From Chordicoccus furentiruminis (GTDB taxonomy: Bacteria > Bacillota > Clostridia > Lachnospirales > Lachnospiraceae), in NCBI RefSeq assembly GCF_019355395.1, contig NZ_CP048829.1, positions 496,001-560,000 of the forward strand: a DNA stretch of 64,000 bases, given 5' to 3'. The notes below the pieces were generated by a model. That model worked only from the letters and a program-made list of their open reading frames with translations, was not told the DNA's origin and searched no databases. Of this stretch, positions 16,843-25,585 are shown piece by piece (positions within the stretch are counted from its first letter, which is position 1; each line of letters begins with the position of its first letter). Both the position numbers and the translations under genes were made by a program.

Positions 16843-16929
16843 AAAACTCGTTCCTTTCTACTTCAGGTTATCAACCCGTGTTCTCCTACACATGTTATTC
16901 TATACAGTTACTTGGAAAAGAAAGCCGGA

Positions 16930-18205
16930 TCAGACCGGCTTCTTCACTACTTCAACAGTTAATTCTTGTATACTCGGCTCAGTATACTCTGCGCACATGA
17001 TACTGCATTTCAACGTGTATGTCCCGACTTCATTCCCGACGACAAAAAACTCTATACACCTCTTAGCGCTATAGTGTCGTATCTCGTCAATAGTTATTTC
17101 AGCTTTATTCTCTGAAATATCCCAGCCATTTATACCCTGTAAGCTGATCAGTCGCTCAGGAAATTCTTCTCCTGCTTCGCGCGCACGAAGTCCTTCTAGA
17201 TATATTTCTTTGCCTCTGATCTCATGTTTGGGCAACTGGAGTTCAGTGAGCATCGGTAAATCTAATGTTTCATAGATGCTTAAGCCCTCTGGAACTTCAA
17301 TGTCTATTGTTATATCGGTTGCCCTACTGGTCCCATTATTACGAATAATCAGATCAAGCCAAGAAAAACCAGCCATTATCTTAGCTCTTGTCTGAAGATC
17401 TTCTGATAGTTCCTCTATCTCCGATTCGGAAGGCAGGTTGCGATTATAACGGGTTAATGTAGACACTGAGACGTTTAATCGTTCGGCATCTTCTTTCCCA
17501 AGTTTTCTGTACCAATTCTTAAGATCCGGAGTTTGCTCAGGATCTGTAGCATTGATAACTACAGGTGACAGTGTTTCGATAACAAGCTTCGGTTCTCGCT
17601 TATCTCCTGTCTTCTCTCGCAATGACGCGTTTTCCTCTTCCAAAGCACGAACCTTTTCAGTTAACTCAAGGAACTCAGCATGACTCTTCTCAATACTAAA
17701 CTCAGAAGCTCGTACCCAACCAAAACGGGGTTTCCTGGCCATTTGCCGTGTCAGCGCTGCGATGACCTTTCCAGCCAACTCATCCGGATTACTCCACCAA
17801 TCAACAGTTCTGTGATCGCATACTTCTGTCCTAAAATCTTTGAGCTTCTTAATACGGTCTTTTTCAGTTTCCTGGAATGTGGGTTTGACAGGAGCTTCAT
17901 CCTTCATAAGAAAGGCAAGAACTGGTATACCTTGACTGACTGCATATCTGAATTCCTTCTGTGTATAGCTGATCCCTTCGCCTGGAACCTCCGAGCCGAA
18001 GCACTTACCAAATAATCAGAACATAGTAATCAGATTCATCAATATCCTTTTTGATTATTTGCCATTGATCTTCATCAGCCGCACCAAGCATTTCCATACC
18101 CACGAGGAAATGATAAATTGAAAGGATGGCATCGCGCACTTTAAGACGAGCCGTCTTCAAGTCCCTAAATGTTGAAGAGATAAAAACTTGGTACTTCTTC
18201 TCCAT
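16930..18205 (-). pseudogene. DUF4062 protein split by a one-base frameshift
   Basis: ATG at 18205 opens with the DUF4062 start MEKKYQVFISSTFRDLKTAR, followed by GMEMLGAADEDQWQIIKKDI and SDYYVLIIW, then TAA at 18007..18005. Removing one T in ATTATTTGG restores GKCFGSEVPGEGISYTQKEF, then AVSQGIPVLAFLMKDEAPVK, and joins the long second frame (17907..16930). That second part has a coiled coil (FLELTEKVRALEEENASLRE) and a C-terminal beta-rich region. DUF4062 is a TIR/SLOG-like N-terminal domain seen in large defence-type proteins. It may be a real pseudogene or a single-base sequencing error. The four-gene operon ending at 18382 lies directly upstream. Confidence 0.75.
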
Positions 18206-18381
18206 TGCTTGATGCGCCTCCTTTCTCGGGAGTGGATAATGATTTGCCTGTTGACAACCTGGACCCCTACGCACTTACAAACCCCATCTCGCTTCGTTAG
18301 CCTTCCCGGCGTTTCTCAGGGCGTTGGCTTCTGAAATAATTCAGGTGGGCGAGCATTTTAAGGGAGGCTCAGAACAATTTC

Positions 18382-18987
18382 TTATTTTGAGTTGGATGCG
18401 TGAACTGCAAAGTCATGTTCTCCGGCAAACTCCTGCGCTAATTGTTCCCATTCCTTTGCTTCATTCCGCGCTTTTTCCAATTCTCCTTGTAACTGTAGTA
18501 ACTCTTCATCACGATCCTTACAACACGTACTGGTTTCGCGTACCTTTCGAAGTCCCCCATATCTATCATCAGGATACATATTGTGGAGCGGATCAAGCCA
18601 GATCACATAAAATGTGTTCTCTCTGAAAACGCCATGGATGCCACCTTTAGATTTACTGATTCGAATTTGGTACATATCTTTCAAGGCTACACCATCTGGA
18701 AGCGGAGAGGGGCATTTTTTTACATTCCTATGATCATGAACACGATACTTGCTGTATTTTCCACTTGTCAGTTCTACAACCGTGTGTGTAGAAACATCCT
18801 GCATCATATCCATGAGTTCTGCTGCCCAATTCTGACAGGTACCATCCAGATTAAAGTATTCCGTTTTATTATATGCCTCAAACGAGAACACCACAGTATC
18901 AGAGGCTTGAAAAGCTTTTCGAGCTGTTGGAATACTCGAACCTGTCTGTTTTCTCGGTCTCGGGATAACGCTAGCTGTTGTACACAT
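18382..18987 (-). CDS. RelE-like putative toxin of a Panacea-type module
   Basis: A 201-aa protein. The middle (about residues 70-150) has KYRVHDHRNVKKCPSPLPDG and IRISKSKGGIHGVFRENTFY followed by VIWLDPLHNMYPD, a strand-rich pattern like small RNase-type toxins. The C-terminus is a coiled coil (ELLQLQGELEKARNEAKEWE). The start at 18987 is one base after the stop of the SocA/Panacea gene, with no strong ribosome site, so translation is probably coupled. The toxin role is inferred from position after the antitoxin-like gene. Confidence 0.55.
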   Translation of the reverse strand: MCTTASVIPRPRKQTGSSIPTARKAFQASDTVVFSFEAYNKTEYFNLDGTCQNWAAELMDMMQDVSTHTVVELTSGKYSKYRVHDHRNVKKCPSPLPDGVALKDMYQIRISKSKGGIHGVFRENTFYVIWLDPLHNMYPDDRYGGLRKVRETSTCCKDRDEELLQLQGELEKARNEAKEWEQLAQEFAGEHDFAVHASNSK

Positions 18988-18988
18988 A

Positions 18989-19501
18989 TTACATCAAAGA
19001 ACGATAGTACTCCTTCATATCATCTTCACTGATCACTCGCTCACAGTTTTGCCAAGGCTTCAAGTTCCCGCGTGCCTTGAGCCACGGCATTTCGGTATGA
19101 TTAAGGCGTTCCAAGTCATCCCCGTCGAGATCACCGTATGAAGAATAAATCTGCCTTGCAAAGTCCAGGAATTCTTCAGGAATATCCTTTGTGTTCAACA
19201 CACGGGGAATGTAGCTAAAGCCATATGGCTTATATTTTTGATAGAGATCCGGTTGGACTGCGCCGTGAACCCATGCTTCAAATGCTTCATTCACTAAATT
19301 CTCATCATAGAGCGCAAGATACCATGCTTTAGCATAATAGCAAAGCTTCTGTAGCTTTTTATGGGTCATGGACTCTATACTCAGGAAAGCATCTGCAAGG
19401 TCAAAGATATCCCCTCTCCGTTTAAAAAGCTCTGGCTGAGTAATGTTTGGTTTTTCTTCGTTATAACTGGGTTTGAAATCCCCATATCTTATATTACTCA
19501 T
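18989..19501 (-). CDS. Panacea/SocA-domain (DUF4065) antitoxin-like protein
   Basis: A 170-aa protein with the DUF4065 pattern: FDLADAFLSI, THKKLQKLCYYAKAWYLALY, then FEAWVHGAVQPDLYQKYKPY. This is the Panacea domain of GepA/SocA-type antitoxins, which pair with many unrelated toxins. It overlaps the TIGR04255 gene by eight bases and is one base from the RelE-like gene, so the order is TIGR04255, Panacea, toxin. The N-terminal 35 residues are an extension. It probably neutralises the downstream protein. Confidence 0.75.
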   Translation of the reverse strand: MSNIRYGDFKPSYNEEKPNITQPELFKRRGDIFDLADAFLSIESMTHKKLQKLCYYAKAWYLALYDENLVNEAFEAWVHGAVQPDLYQKYKPYGFSYIPRVLNTKDIPEEFLDFARQIYSSYGDLDGDDLERLNHTEMPWLKARGNLKPWQNCERVISEDDMKEYYRSLM

Positions 19502-20297
19502 TGTTCTCTATACCAGCCAATCCATCAGGAACGGTATCTTCATCAGATGTCAAAATGTTAAAGAGAGGTTCAGCGATTACACCACAATACACTTTGAAAA
19601 GTACTTCGTTGGTTGCCATCATTTGCTCTTGATCTTCAATAATTGACGTGATGGTCTCTTCATCCAAAGAGTAAATATCAGCATCCAAAGTGACTCTATA
19701 ATATGCTTCCTTTTCAATCTCGCCTTGATCAACTGCGAACTTTAAGTTCAGGTTCTTCTTACCATCTGTAAGTTGAGAAGTTCTATTAATCGCCATGGTG
19801 CCATATCCCTCAATAGGCTCATGGCAACAATAATACCTCGGATCAAAGTACTCTTCGATATCCTCCATCCGTTTTACAAAGCAGTAATTAATCTTGCGGA
19901 GTCCGAACCGTTTTACTGTAAAGAAATCAATCTTCTCTTGGTAGATAGCAGCTATATGAGAAAATATTTCCGAGTACTCTTCAAAAGGAGAATATCCTGC
20001 TGTTGTTACGCTCAAAATGATACTTGTGTTAGAAAGCTTCAGCGTATAACCAGTTGTTTCTGCGGTGAAGCAATACTCTATCTGGCTTGTAGCTTCCTTT
20101 ACCGATGTGCCCTCTATAATTGCCTGATTATTGATATTCTCGTTATAGCGATTAAATAACTTTCCCTTCAAATAAGGTTTCGCTTCAAGAACAACCTTTT
20201 CCATCTCTGCTTGAAGAACACCCTGGAAATCAAGGCGCATAATGATCTCATTCAGGAAGTTCTTCTTCAACTGTTTTCTCTCTATAGTTCTTTCCAT
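19494..20297 (-). CDS. TIGR04255-family protein
   Basis: A 267-aa soluble protein with the family text VTTAGYSPFEEYSEIFSHIA, then FFTVKRFGLRKINYCF, and a later strand LNLKFAVDQGEIEKEAYYRV. TIGR04255 proteins are sporadically distributed and of unknown function, often near toxin-antitoxin or defence genes. GGAGGCG precedes the ATG. It starts three bases after the XRE gene and overlaps the Panacea gene by eight. Confidence 0.7.
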   Translation of the reverse strand: MERTIERKQLKKNFLNEIIMRLDFQGVLQAEMEKVVLEAKPYLKGKLFNRYNENINNQAIIEGTSVKEATSQIEYCFTAETTGYTLKLSNTSIILSVTTAGYSPFEEYSEIFSHIAAIYQEKIDFFTVKRFGLRKINYCFVKRMEDIEEYFDPRYYCCHEPIEGYGTMAINRTSQLTDGKKNLNLKFAVDQGEIEKEAYYRVTLDADIYSLDEETITSIIEDQEQMMATNEVLFKVYCGVIAEPLFNILTSDEDTVPDGLAGIENNE

Positions 20298-20300
20298 TCT

Positions 20301-20519
20301 TTACGCCTCCTCCCCGTGTTTTTTTATTTCCAGGACATCATATACATCACAATCCAAAGCATTACAGATACGTGTCAGCACATCAACTGTGACAGACTCA
20401 TTTTTGCCCATTTTTGTAATTGTGCCCTTTGACAAACCCGCAGCTTCTTTCAGCTCCATTTTATTCATATGATGATCAATAAGCGTTTTCCACAATGGAT
20501 CATAAGAAACTGTTCTCAT
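20301..20519 (-). CDS. Small XRE/Cro-type regulator heading the Panacea operon
   Basis: A 72-aa Cro/CI-type HTH: LIDHHMNKMELKEAAGLSKG, then TITKMGKNESVTVDVLTRIC and ALDCDVYDVLEI. ATG at 20519 follows GTGAGG; an upstream GTG at 20525 is possible. It is the first gene of a four-gene operon (XRE, TIGR04255, Panacea, RelE-like) and probably represses it by binding the palindrome inside the promoter at 20538..20566. Confidence 0.8.
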   Translation of the reverse strand: MRTVSYDPLWKTLIDHHMNKMELKEAAGLSKGTITKMGKNESVTVDVLTRICNALDCDVYDVLEIKKHGEEA

Positions 20520-20537
20520 AAGCACCTCACTGCCAGT

Positions 20538-20566
20538 AGTATAAATCCCACATACATGTGCGTCAA
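20538..20566 (-). promoter_or_regulatory. Promoter with internal palindromic operator, Panacea operon
   Basis: On the minus strand TTGACG (20566..20561), 17 bases, TATACT (20543..20538). The spacer contains the perfect palindrome CACATGTATGTG, placed where a bound repressor would block RNA polymerase. Confidence 0.7.
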
Positions 20567-20603
20567 GCCTATTTTTTTAGGACTTATCATAGGCAAGCTT
20601 ATG

Positions 20604-21344
20604 CTACTCGATTCTAAAGCTCTCCGTCCATGTGATCGTGCCGTCTGTGTTGAAGCCGACTACAATCGCAGTCACATTATACCCCTCTGGAATCTCCCGC
20701 TCAAAGACGCGGTACTGGTCAATGCTTTCCAGCTCATTTTCTGCCCGTTCAGTGCCTGCCCTGAATCCTCGATTATAGAATCCGTACTGCACTCTTATTT
20801 CCGGCAGCTTCTCCGGCTCGTCCGTATGGATGTGATAGATGACTTCGGTGTTCTTATCTACCTCTGTGCCGATCAGCCAGAGGAGACGCTCTCCGTCCTG
20901 ATAGACAAGCGTATCATATTCCTCATTCCAGGCTTTCAGTACCGTACTCTCCGGCAGTCCTTTGATTACCGGCTCCTCCCCGGCAACATATTCAATCTGC
21001 TCTCCGTTGATCCAGACTCCTGTTGGCATGACCGGGAAGCCCCGGAACTTGATCTGAACTTCAGCTTTTCCACTTACCTCGGCTTCCGCTCTGAAATTCT
21101 CACCATCAACGACTGTGATTGCCGGAGCACCACCAATAAAGATAGTATAGTCAGGTGTCGCCCCGGCATACAGGAAGCATTCACCGTCGATGATCGTCTT
21201 ATCATCAACAGCCACAGTTGAAATGGAGAATTGGAATTGCTCCGTAATCCGCTTGGATATGTTGCTTTTTGCGCCAGGAACAGCGACCATAATACATCCG
21301 ATCAGGCCTGCGATAAGCATTGCCCGTCCTGCCCACTTCCACAC
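20604..21344 (-). CDS. Membrane-anchored extracytoplasmic protein, N-terminus cut by IS21
   Basis: A 246-aa protein with one hydrophobic segment near the N-terminus (AMLIAGLIGCIMVAVPGA), followed by a beta-rich outside domain with no catalytic motif. The frame stays open upstream into the IS21-type end at 21347, so the true N-terminus (perhaps a cytoplasmic domain) is gone and a GTG at 21344 is the first available start. It has no clear partner; function unknown. Confidence 0.6.
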   Translation of the reverse strand: MWKWAGRAMLIAGLIGCIMVAVPGAKSNISKRITEQFQFSISTVAVDDKTIIDGECFLYAGATPDYTIFIGGAPAITVVDGENFRAEAEVSGKAEVQIKFRGFPVMPTGVWINGEQIEYVAGEEPVIKGLPESTVLKAWNEEYDTLVYQDGERLLWLIGTEVDKNTEVIYHIHTDEPEKLPEIRVQYGFYNRGFRAGTERAENELESIDQYRVFEREIPEGYNVTAIVVGFNTDGTITWTESFRIE

Positions 21345-21346
21345 GT

Positions 21347-22134
21347 TGTTATCATCGGGCTTTTTTAGCCAATAAAATCATCGGATTAAATTAGCCACTG
21401 ATCATCGGATTAAAAAAGCCATTGCCAGTCTTCCGGATTCTGACTAAGCTAGTGGATGACCAATGCACCAGCTGACAAAATCAATGAACAAGGAAGATAT
21501 GAATGGCAATGACCTTCAGACAATCATAACACACGGCCTCAATCAAATAAAAGAGAAGATGGGGCCGAATTTCGATATCAGGAAGGTCAATCTCGCTGAG
21601 ATGCAACGCATTACGAGAGTTTCCCGGGCAAAACTGCGGCGTCTCAAGAACAACAATTTTGTAGTCAGTCCCCATGGACGGACAGGCCAGAAGGCAGATA
21701 AAACTGTCCTTACTGGGTTCACTGAAACAATCGACAACCTGCTGCGGCAGAACGTTACAAATGCTCAGGTGATTTATGATCGGCTGAAGGAAAAGTCTTA
21801 TACCGGAGGAATCACACAGATACGCGTTTATATCGAGGCACACAGAAATCTGATTCCACCCAAAAGGCAGCTGGTTCCTCCGCAGGGCAATCGCGGCCGA
21901 CGGTATTCCACTCCGGCCGGCGAAAGTTATCAGATGGACTGGGGCTTTATTGATGTAGATACCAATGCTGACGACACGTACCGGCTTGCCTGCTTTGTCA
22001 TGGTCTGCCATCACTGCGGCATGAGTTTAATCGAGTTCTTTACCAACGCCCGGCAGGAAAATCTGTTTATAGGTATGCTGCACACTTTCCAGATGATGGG
22101 CATTCCCACATACGTCCTTACTGATAATCTGTAA
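21347..22134 (+). mobile_element. IS21-family element, left part only
   Basis: The left end begins TGTTATCATCGGG at about 21347. It contains three direct copies of ATCATCGG (21351, 21377, 21401) spaced 24-26 bases apart, typical of IS21 transposase-binding repeats. The istA gene starts at 21463 and is cut at the second catalytic Asp. No istB and no right end are present. Confidence 0.7.
21463..22134 (+). pseudogene. istA: IS21 IstA transposase, 3' truncated
   Basis: An N-terminal HTH region (MQRITRVSRAKLRRLKNNNF) and the start of the RNase H-like core with the first catalytic Asp (SYQMDWGFIDVDTNADD). The frame ends at YVLTDNL, exactly at the second catalytic Asp (DN). Full-length IstA is about 400-500 aa; only 223 remain. 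It abuts another truncated IstA gene on the opposite strand. Confidence 0.8.
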
Positions 22135-22151
22135 TGTAAAGCTTCACATTA
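22130..22151. repeat. Near-perfect palindrome at the istA-istA junction
   Basis: TAATGT AAAGCTT CACATTA, centred on AAGCTT with one mismatched pair, spans the point where two different truncated istA genes meet tail to tail. Confidence 0.55.
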
Positions 22152-22802
22152 GCAGTTGTCGCACACGGTTCGAACCGGAGCGCCGCCAAAGTATTCATAC
22201 ATGCGGATATGGCACCGGATAAAGGTGTCCATCTTCATGTCCAAGCACGGTTCGACGTATGAATACTGGCTATAGGGGATCGTTCCGACGAACAGGTAGA
22301 CTGTGATCAGTTCACCAGTGTTCATGTCTACGTAGTGCATAGTCGGGCCGGACCAGTCAACTTCTGCACGTTCTCCAGGCTTGTGCTCGATATGGTTGGT
22401 AAGGCGGTTGGCAATGGTGAATTCGGCATAACCTTCGTTGAACTTTGTCTTGCCAATAGGAATTTCGCCGTTACGTTCACAACGTTCGATGTATTCCTCA
22501 TGGAGAAGTTTGAGGGTGACACCCACCCGTTTTAGTTCCTGATGTACATGTTCGTAGTCAGGATCACCGTACATGGTCTCATTCGCGAACTTCTCCGGAT
22601 AGAAGAGGCGATAGACCTCAGATTTCTCAAGTGTGCGGACATCATTGTAATGAATGCCTTTTTCGTCAGCGATGTTGAAGACTTCACTGACAGAATGCCT
22701 TGAGATGTGTCTTGTGGATGCGATTATACTTCGTGACAATCCGGCATCCCGAAGCTCCATGACGAGCTTCACATTGATTTTTCTGGCCATTTTTCTGGCC
22801 AT
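22149..22802 (-). pseudogene. istA: Second IS21 IstA transposase, 3' truncated
   Basis: Starts MARKMARKINVKLVMELRDA; a 12-bp tandem repeat at the start duplicates MARK. It has an HTH (LSRSIIASTRHISRHSVSEV) and the first catalytic Asp in GERAEVDWSGPTMHY. The frame ends YFGGAPVRTVCDNC at the second catalytic Asp, the same functional position at which the opposite-strand copy breaks. The two proteins belong to different IS21 subgroups. Confidence 0.8.
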
Positions 22803-23210
22803 TTTTCTGGCCTCCCTTCGTTTGATTTGGAGCTGCGCTCCACTTGTAATTCTAACGAAGGAACAAACAAAAGGACGAACCTTTGCGGCTGTGCTGATCA
22901 GCGGCCAGCATGGGCTGAATTGCGGATTGCATCAAATGAGCTGAAGCGTGGCAGGGCTGCGCTGAACTGCGACTAGGATGGGCCGGGAGTCCGGAATAAT
23001 CACAAAGCATATGGATTCCGGAATATCCAGAACATGATGGATATGGTGTACCTCGTATGCTCAGATATCCGCATTCCACTTCCCAACCGAAAGCCTGAGC
23101 CTCAGAAAACAGCTTGATTACAAGGAAAAGTGGCATTTCCGACCCACAGGGATGCCAGAAGAGTCATAGAGATACGCCTTATTATATGAGCAGAAGCTCT
23201 GAAATACAAA
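22803..23210. other. IS21 left flank and gene-free stretch
   Basis: The stretch upstream of the second istA holds the presumed left end of that IS21 and low-complexity GC-rich sequence (GCTGATCAGCGGCCAGC). No gene with a plausible start and ribosome site is seen on either strand until the terminator at 23211..23243. Confidence 0.4.
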
Positions 23211-23243
23211 GAAAAAAGACTGCCGCTCAGAATAGAGAGGCAG
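23211..23243 (-). terminator. Terminator of the sugar ABC operon
   Basis: On the minus strand CTGCC (in GGCTGCCTC) pairs with GGCAG across a 14-base loop, followed by TCTTTTTTC, about 80 bases after the UlaG-like stop. Confidence 0.7.
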
Positions 23244-23321
23244 CCGCTGAATGAAATTCGTTTTAGATCACTCTCGCAAGAATCTCTGGTCTTGGGCACG
23301 CATTCAAAAGGACTCACATCT

Positions 23322-24428
23322 TCACATATCGTCAAGCCCAAGCTTCTTTCCGTAAGAAGAATATGCGAGGCGGAAGTTCTCGCTCTGTGTCGGATAGCGG
23401 TATCTCTTGATATCCTGATCCTTCGGATAATTAAACTGCCCCGCACAACGCATGATCACGGTCTTGCATTCCGGGCAGCACTCTGCCGCAAGACGCTCGA
23501 ACTGATTGATCAGCATATCCGGATCCGCGCTGGAATTCGCCCAATTTTCCCAATGATCCGGAATTAAAACTTTCGCGTGCAACGCCTTGCCGAGACGAGC
23601 CGCATCATACGGAGTCATCTTGTCAAATGCACCCGGCTCGTTCCAGCCAATATCAAAAATCGCAACATCGATATCGTATCTCTTTCCAATCGCGACATAG
23701 GCGTCATTGTACCAGGTATCGCCGAGGAAAAGTATATTTCCAGCTGATGTTTTAAATAAAAACGAAGTTGCGACGTCCTCATACGGCTGATCCGCTCCGT
23801 CTCCGGTCTTCGTCGCGCAGTCATCGAAATTATAAAGAAACTCCACCTCAACGCCGGGAAGCCTGATGCTCTCGCCGACATGCGCGGTTACGATCCTGTC
23901 TTCCGGAACTTCAAATTCCCTGAGGCGATTGGTGGTCTCCGGCGGTGCGACATAAACCGCGTCGGTCGTCTGCATCGTTCCCTTGACAGTATAAATGTCA
24001 CAGTGGTCGTTATGCACATGTGTGCAGAACACGCCGTCGACTCTGTGGAACGAGAACGGATCGATCACCTGCGGATTCAGTCTCAGCCAGTTCATGCTCG
24101 GCGCACCGTTCTGCTTGCAGACACCGCAGTAATCAATTGTCGTGTAATGAGACGGGCCGCACCACTGATCAATAAGGAAAATGCCACCTTCATCAGACTT
24201 CAGCACCCAGGAAGGACCGCCGCACCACCAGAGCGCAACCTCGCCCTTCGGGACCTCATAGTTCTCAATCCATTGGTTAAGGAAGGTCCCCCACTCAGGG
24301 AACGATTCGAGAATCCAGCGTTCCCGCGTCATCGGGCGATTGGTCCGGATCCATTTGCCAGACACAATTCCGCGTCCATCCGTCTTTTCAACGCCATTGT
24401 CCATAACAATCTTTTTTTCTTCACTCAT
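23322..24428 (-). CDS. UlaG-like metallo-beta-lactamase-fold lactonase
   Basis: A 368-aa protein resembling L-ascorbate-6-phosphate lactonase UlaG throughout: RERWILESFPEWGTFLNQWI near the start, ALWWCGGPSWVLKS, then the metal site VFCTHVHNDHCDIY, the GDTWY strand and KVLIPDHWENW. UlaG opens the lactone of ascorbate 6-phosphate, but this operon lacks a PTS and has a ribose-type ABC transporter, so the substrate is probably a different sugar lactone or phosphate ester. ATG follows AGGAGG. It is the last gene of the operon. Confidence 0.8.
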   Translation of the reverse strand: MSEEKKIVMDNGVEKTDGRGIVSGKWIRTNRPMTRERWILESFPEWGTFLNQWIENYEVPKGEVALWWCGGPSWVLKSDEGGIFLIDQWCGPSHYTTIDYCGVCKQNGAPSMNWLRLNPQVIDPFSFHRVDGVFCTHVHNDHCDIYTVKGTMQTTDAVYVAPPETTNRLREFEVPEDRIVTAHVGESIRLPGVEVEFLYNFDDCATKTGDGADQPYEDVATSFLFKTSAGNILFLGDTWYNDAYVAIGKRYDIDVAIFDIGWNEPGAFDKMTPYDAARLGKALHAKVLIPDHWENWANSSADPDMLINQFERLAAECCPECKTVIMRCAGQFNYPKDQDIKRYRYPTQSENFRLAYSSYGKKLGLDDM

Positions 24429-24467
24429 CTTACGTCCTCCTGTCTTTTAGATAAAATGACACTTTGC

Positions 24468-25556
24468 TCAATTCTCCTGATAGACTGTGTATCTGTCACT
24501 CTGACGGTTCGCCGCACAAATGAGATCTCCATGACTCGAATGAACGACTGTCACATTTGCCGGACCGCCGTGCTCATCAACCATGTCTGCAGTAATCTTC
24601 CCGTTTTTCATCTCAATCAGATACAATTCCATACCGGCTGACCGATAACCGACAAGGAAAGCGTTTCTTCCGTTCAACCTGCCACCCCAGATTGCGTGTC
24701 CAAAAGCATGCTCTCCTGGCAGCGTCCAGATTTTTTCCATTTTTCTGCCGATTCTTTTATAGATGTTGAAATGTTCTCCATGAAACGGGGTGATCGTTCC
24801 ATATTCCATCTCTCCGTCTCCATCGATATCAGCAATCACACAATCACTCGTCGGCTCATCTATTTCATTTGCAACCGTCCAACCGTCTGCCGCGCCTCCC
24901 TTATTCCCGCTACACACTTCATCCTCCAGCATGTGCTCAGACGCTCGAATGCCTTCTTTCGGCGGAATCAGCCGGTTCACTCCGTTCTTCCCGGAGATCA
25001 AGACTCCTTCCTCACCAGTGAGCCCGATCTTCGTCAATCCATGATTCTGAATAACCCCTGTCCAAACCATGTGGAAATCAGTGATTTCGCGGTTCTCATA
25101 ATCGATTTTTCCTACATAAATGCCGCCCGGGTAACGCCAGTCATCAATGTATTCTTTTGTTTTGCAGAGAGTTGAACACAACAGATAATCTTCGCCACTA
25201 ACGGTCAGGAGTTCGATGCGATGAACAAACGGAAGCTGGAGCACTTCTTTATGCGTATAATTTCCGTCGTCCTCCCATCCCCAGATCACAACGGCTTCCT
25301 CAGACTTGAATACCGGATAGAATTTTTGAATGCAGAGGAACTCTCCGTCTCGTTTGGGAATAGGGATAATATTCATTCCGCCGCCTGGTCCTTTAGATGC
25401 ATGAGTCACTTCAAGCGTTTCCGGATTCACCAGATCGATCGTTCCATTTCCCTCCGTCTCGGAGACGAACGCAATCTCTTCCTTTCCGCCGCGAAATACT
25501 TTTCCAGCGCCATAACATCCGATGCATCTCTCGTCTTTCAACACTGTAAATGCCAC
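24468..25556 (-). CDS. Beta-propeller-like (VCBS-type) cytoplasmic protein
   Basis: A 362-aa protein with repeated strand-rich units and a calcium-loop-like DIDGDGEMEYGTITPFHGEH. The GTG start at 25556 is preceded by AAGGAAGG. No signal peptide is seen, so it probably acts in the cytoplasm. It sits between the ABC permeases and the UlaG-like lactonase in one operon, so a role in handling the imported compound is likely. No enzyme family is recognised. Confidence 0.6.
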   Translation of the reverse strand: MAFTVLKDERCIGCYGAGKVFRGGKEEIAFVSETEGNGTIDLVNPETLEVTHASKGPGGGMNIIPIPKRDGEFLCIQKFYPVFKSEEAVVIWGWEDDGNYTHKEVLQLPFVHRIELLTVSGEDYLLCSTLCKTKEYIDDWRYPGGIYVGKIDYENREITDFHMVWTGVIQNHGLTKIGLTGEEGVLISGKNGVNRLIPPKEGIRASEHMLEDEVCSGNKGGAADGWTVANEIDEPTSDCVIADIDGDGEMEYGTITPFHGEHFNIYKRIGRKMEKIWTLPGEHAFGHAIWGGRLNGRNAFLVGYRSAGMELYLIEMKNGKITADMVDEHGGPANVTVVHSSHGDLICAANRQSDRYTVYQEN

Positions 25557-25585
25557 ATTCGCACCTTCCTTTCTTCTATATCATT

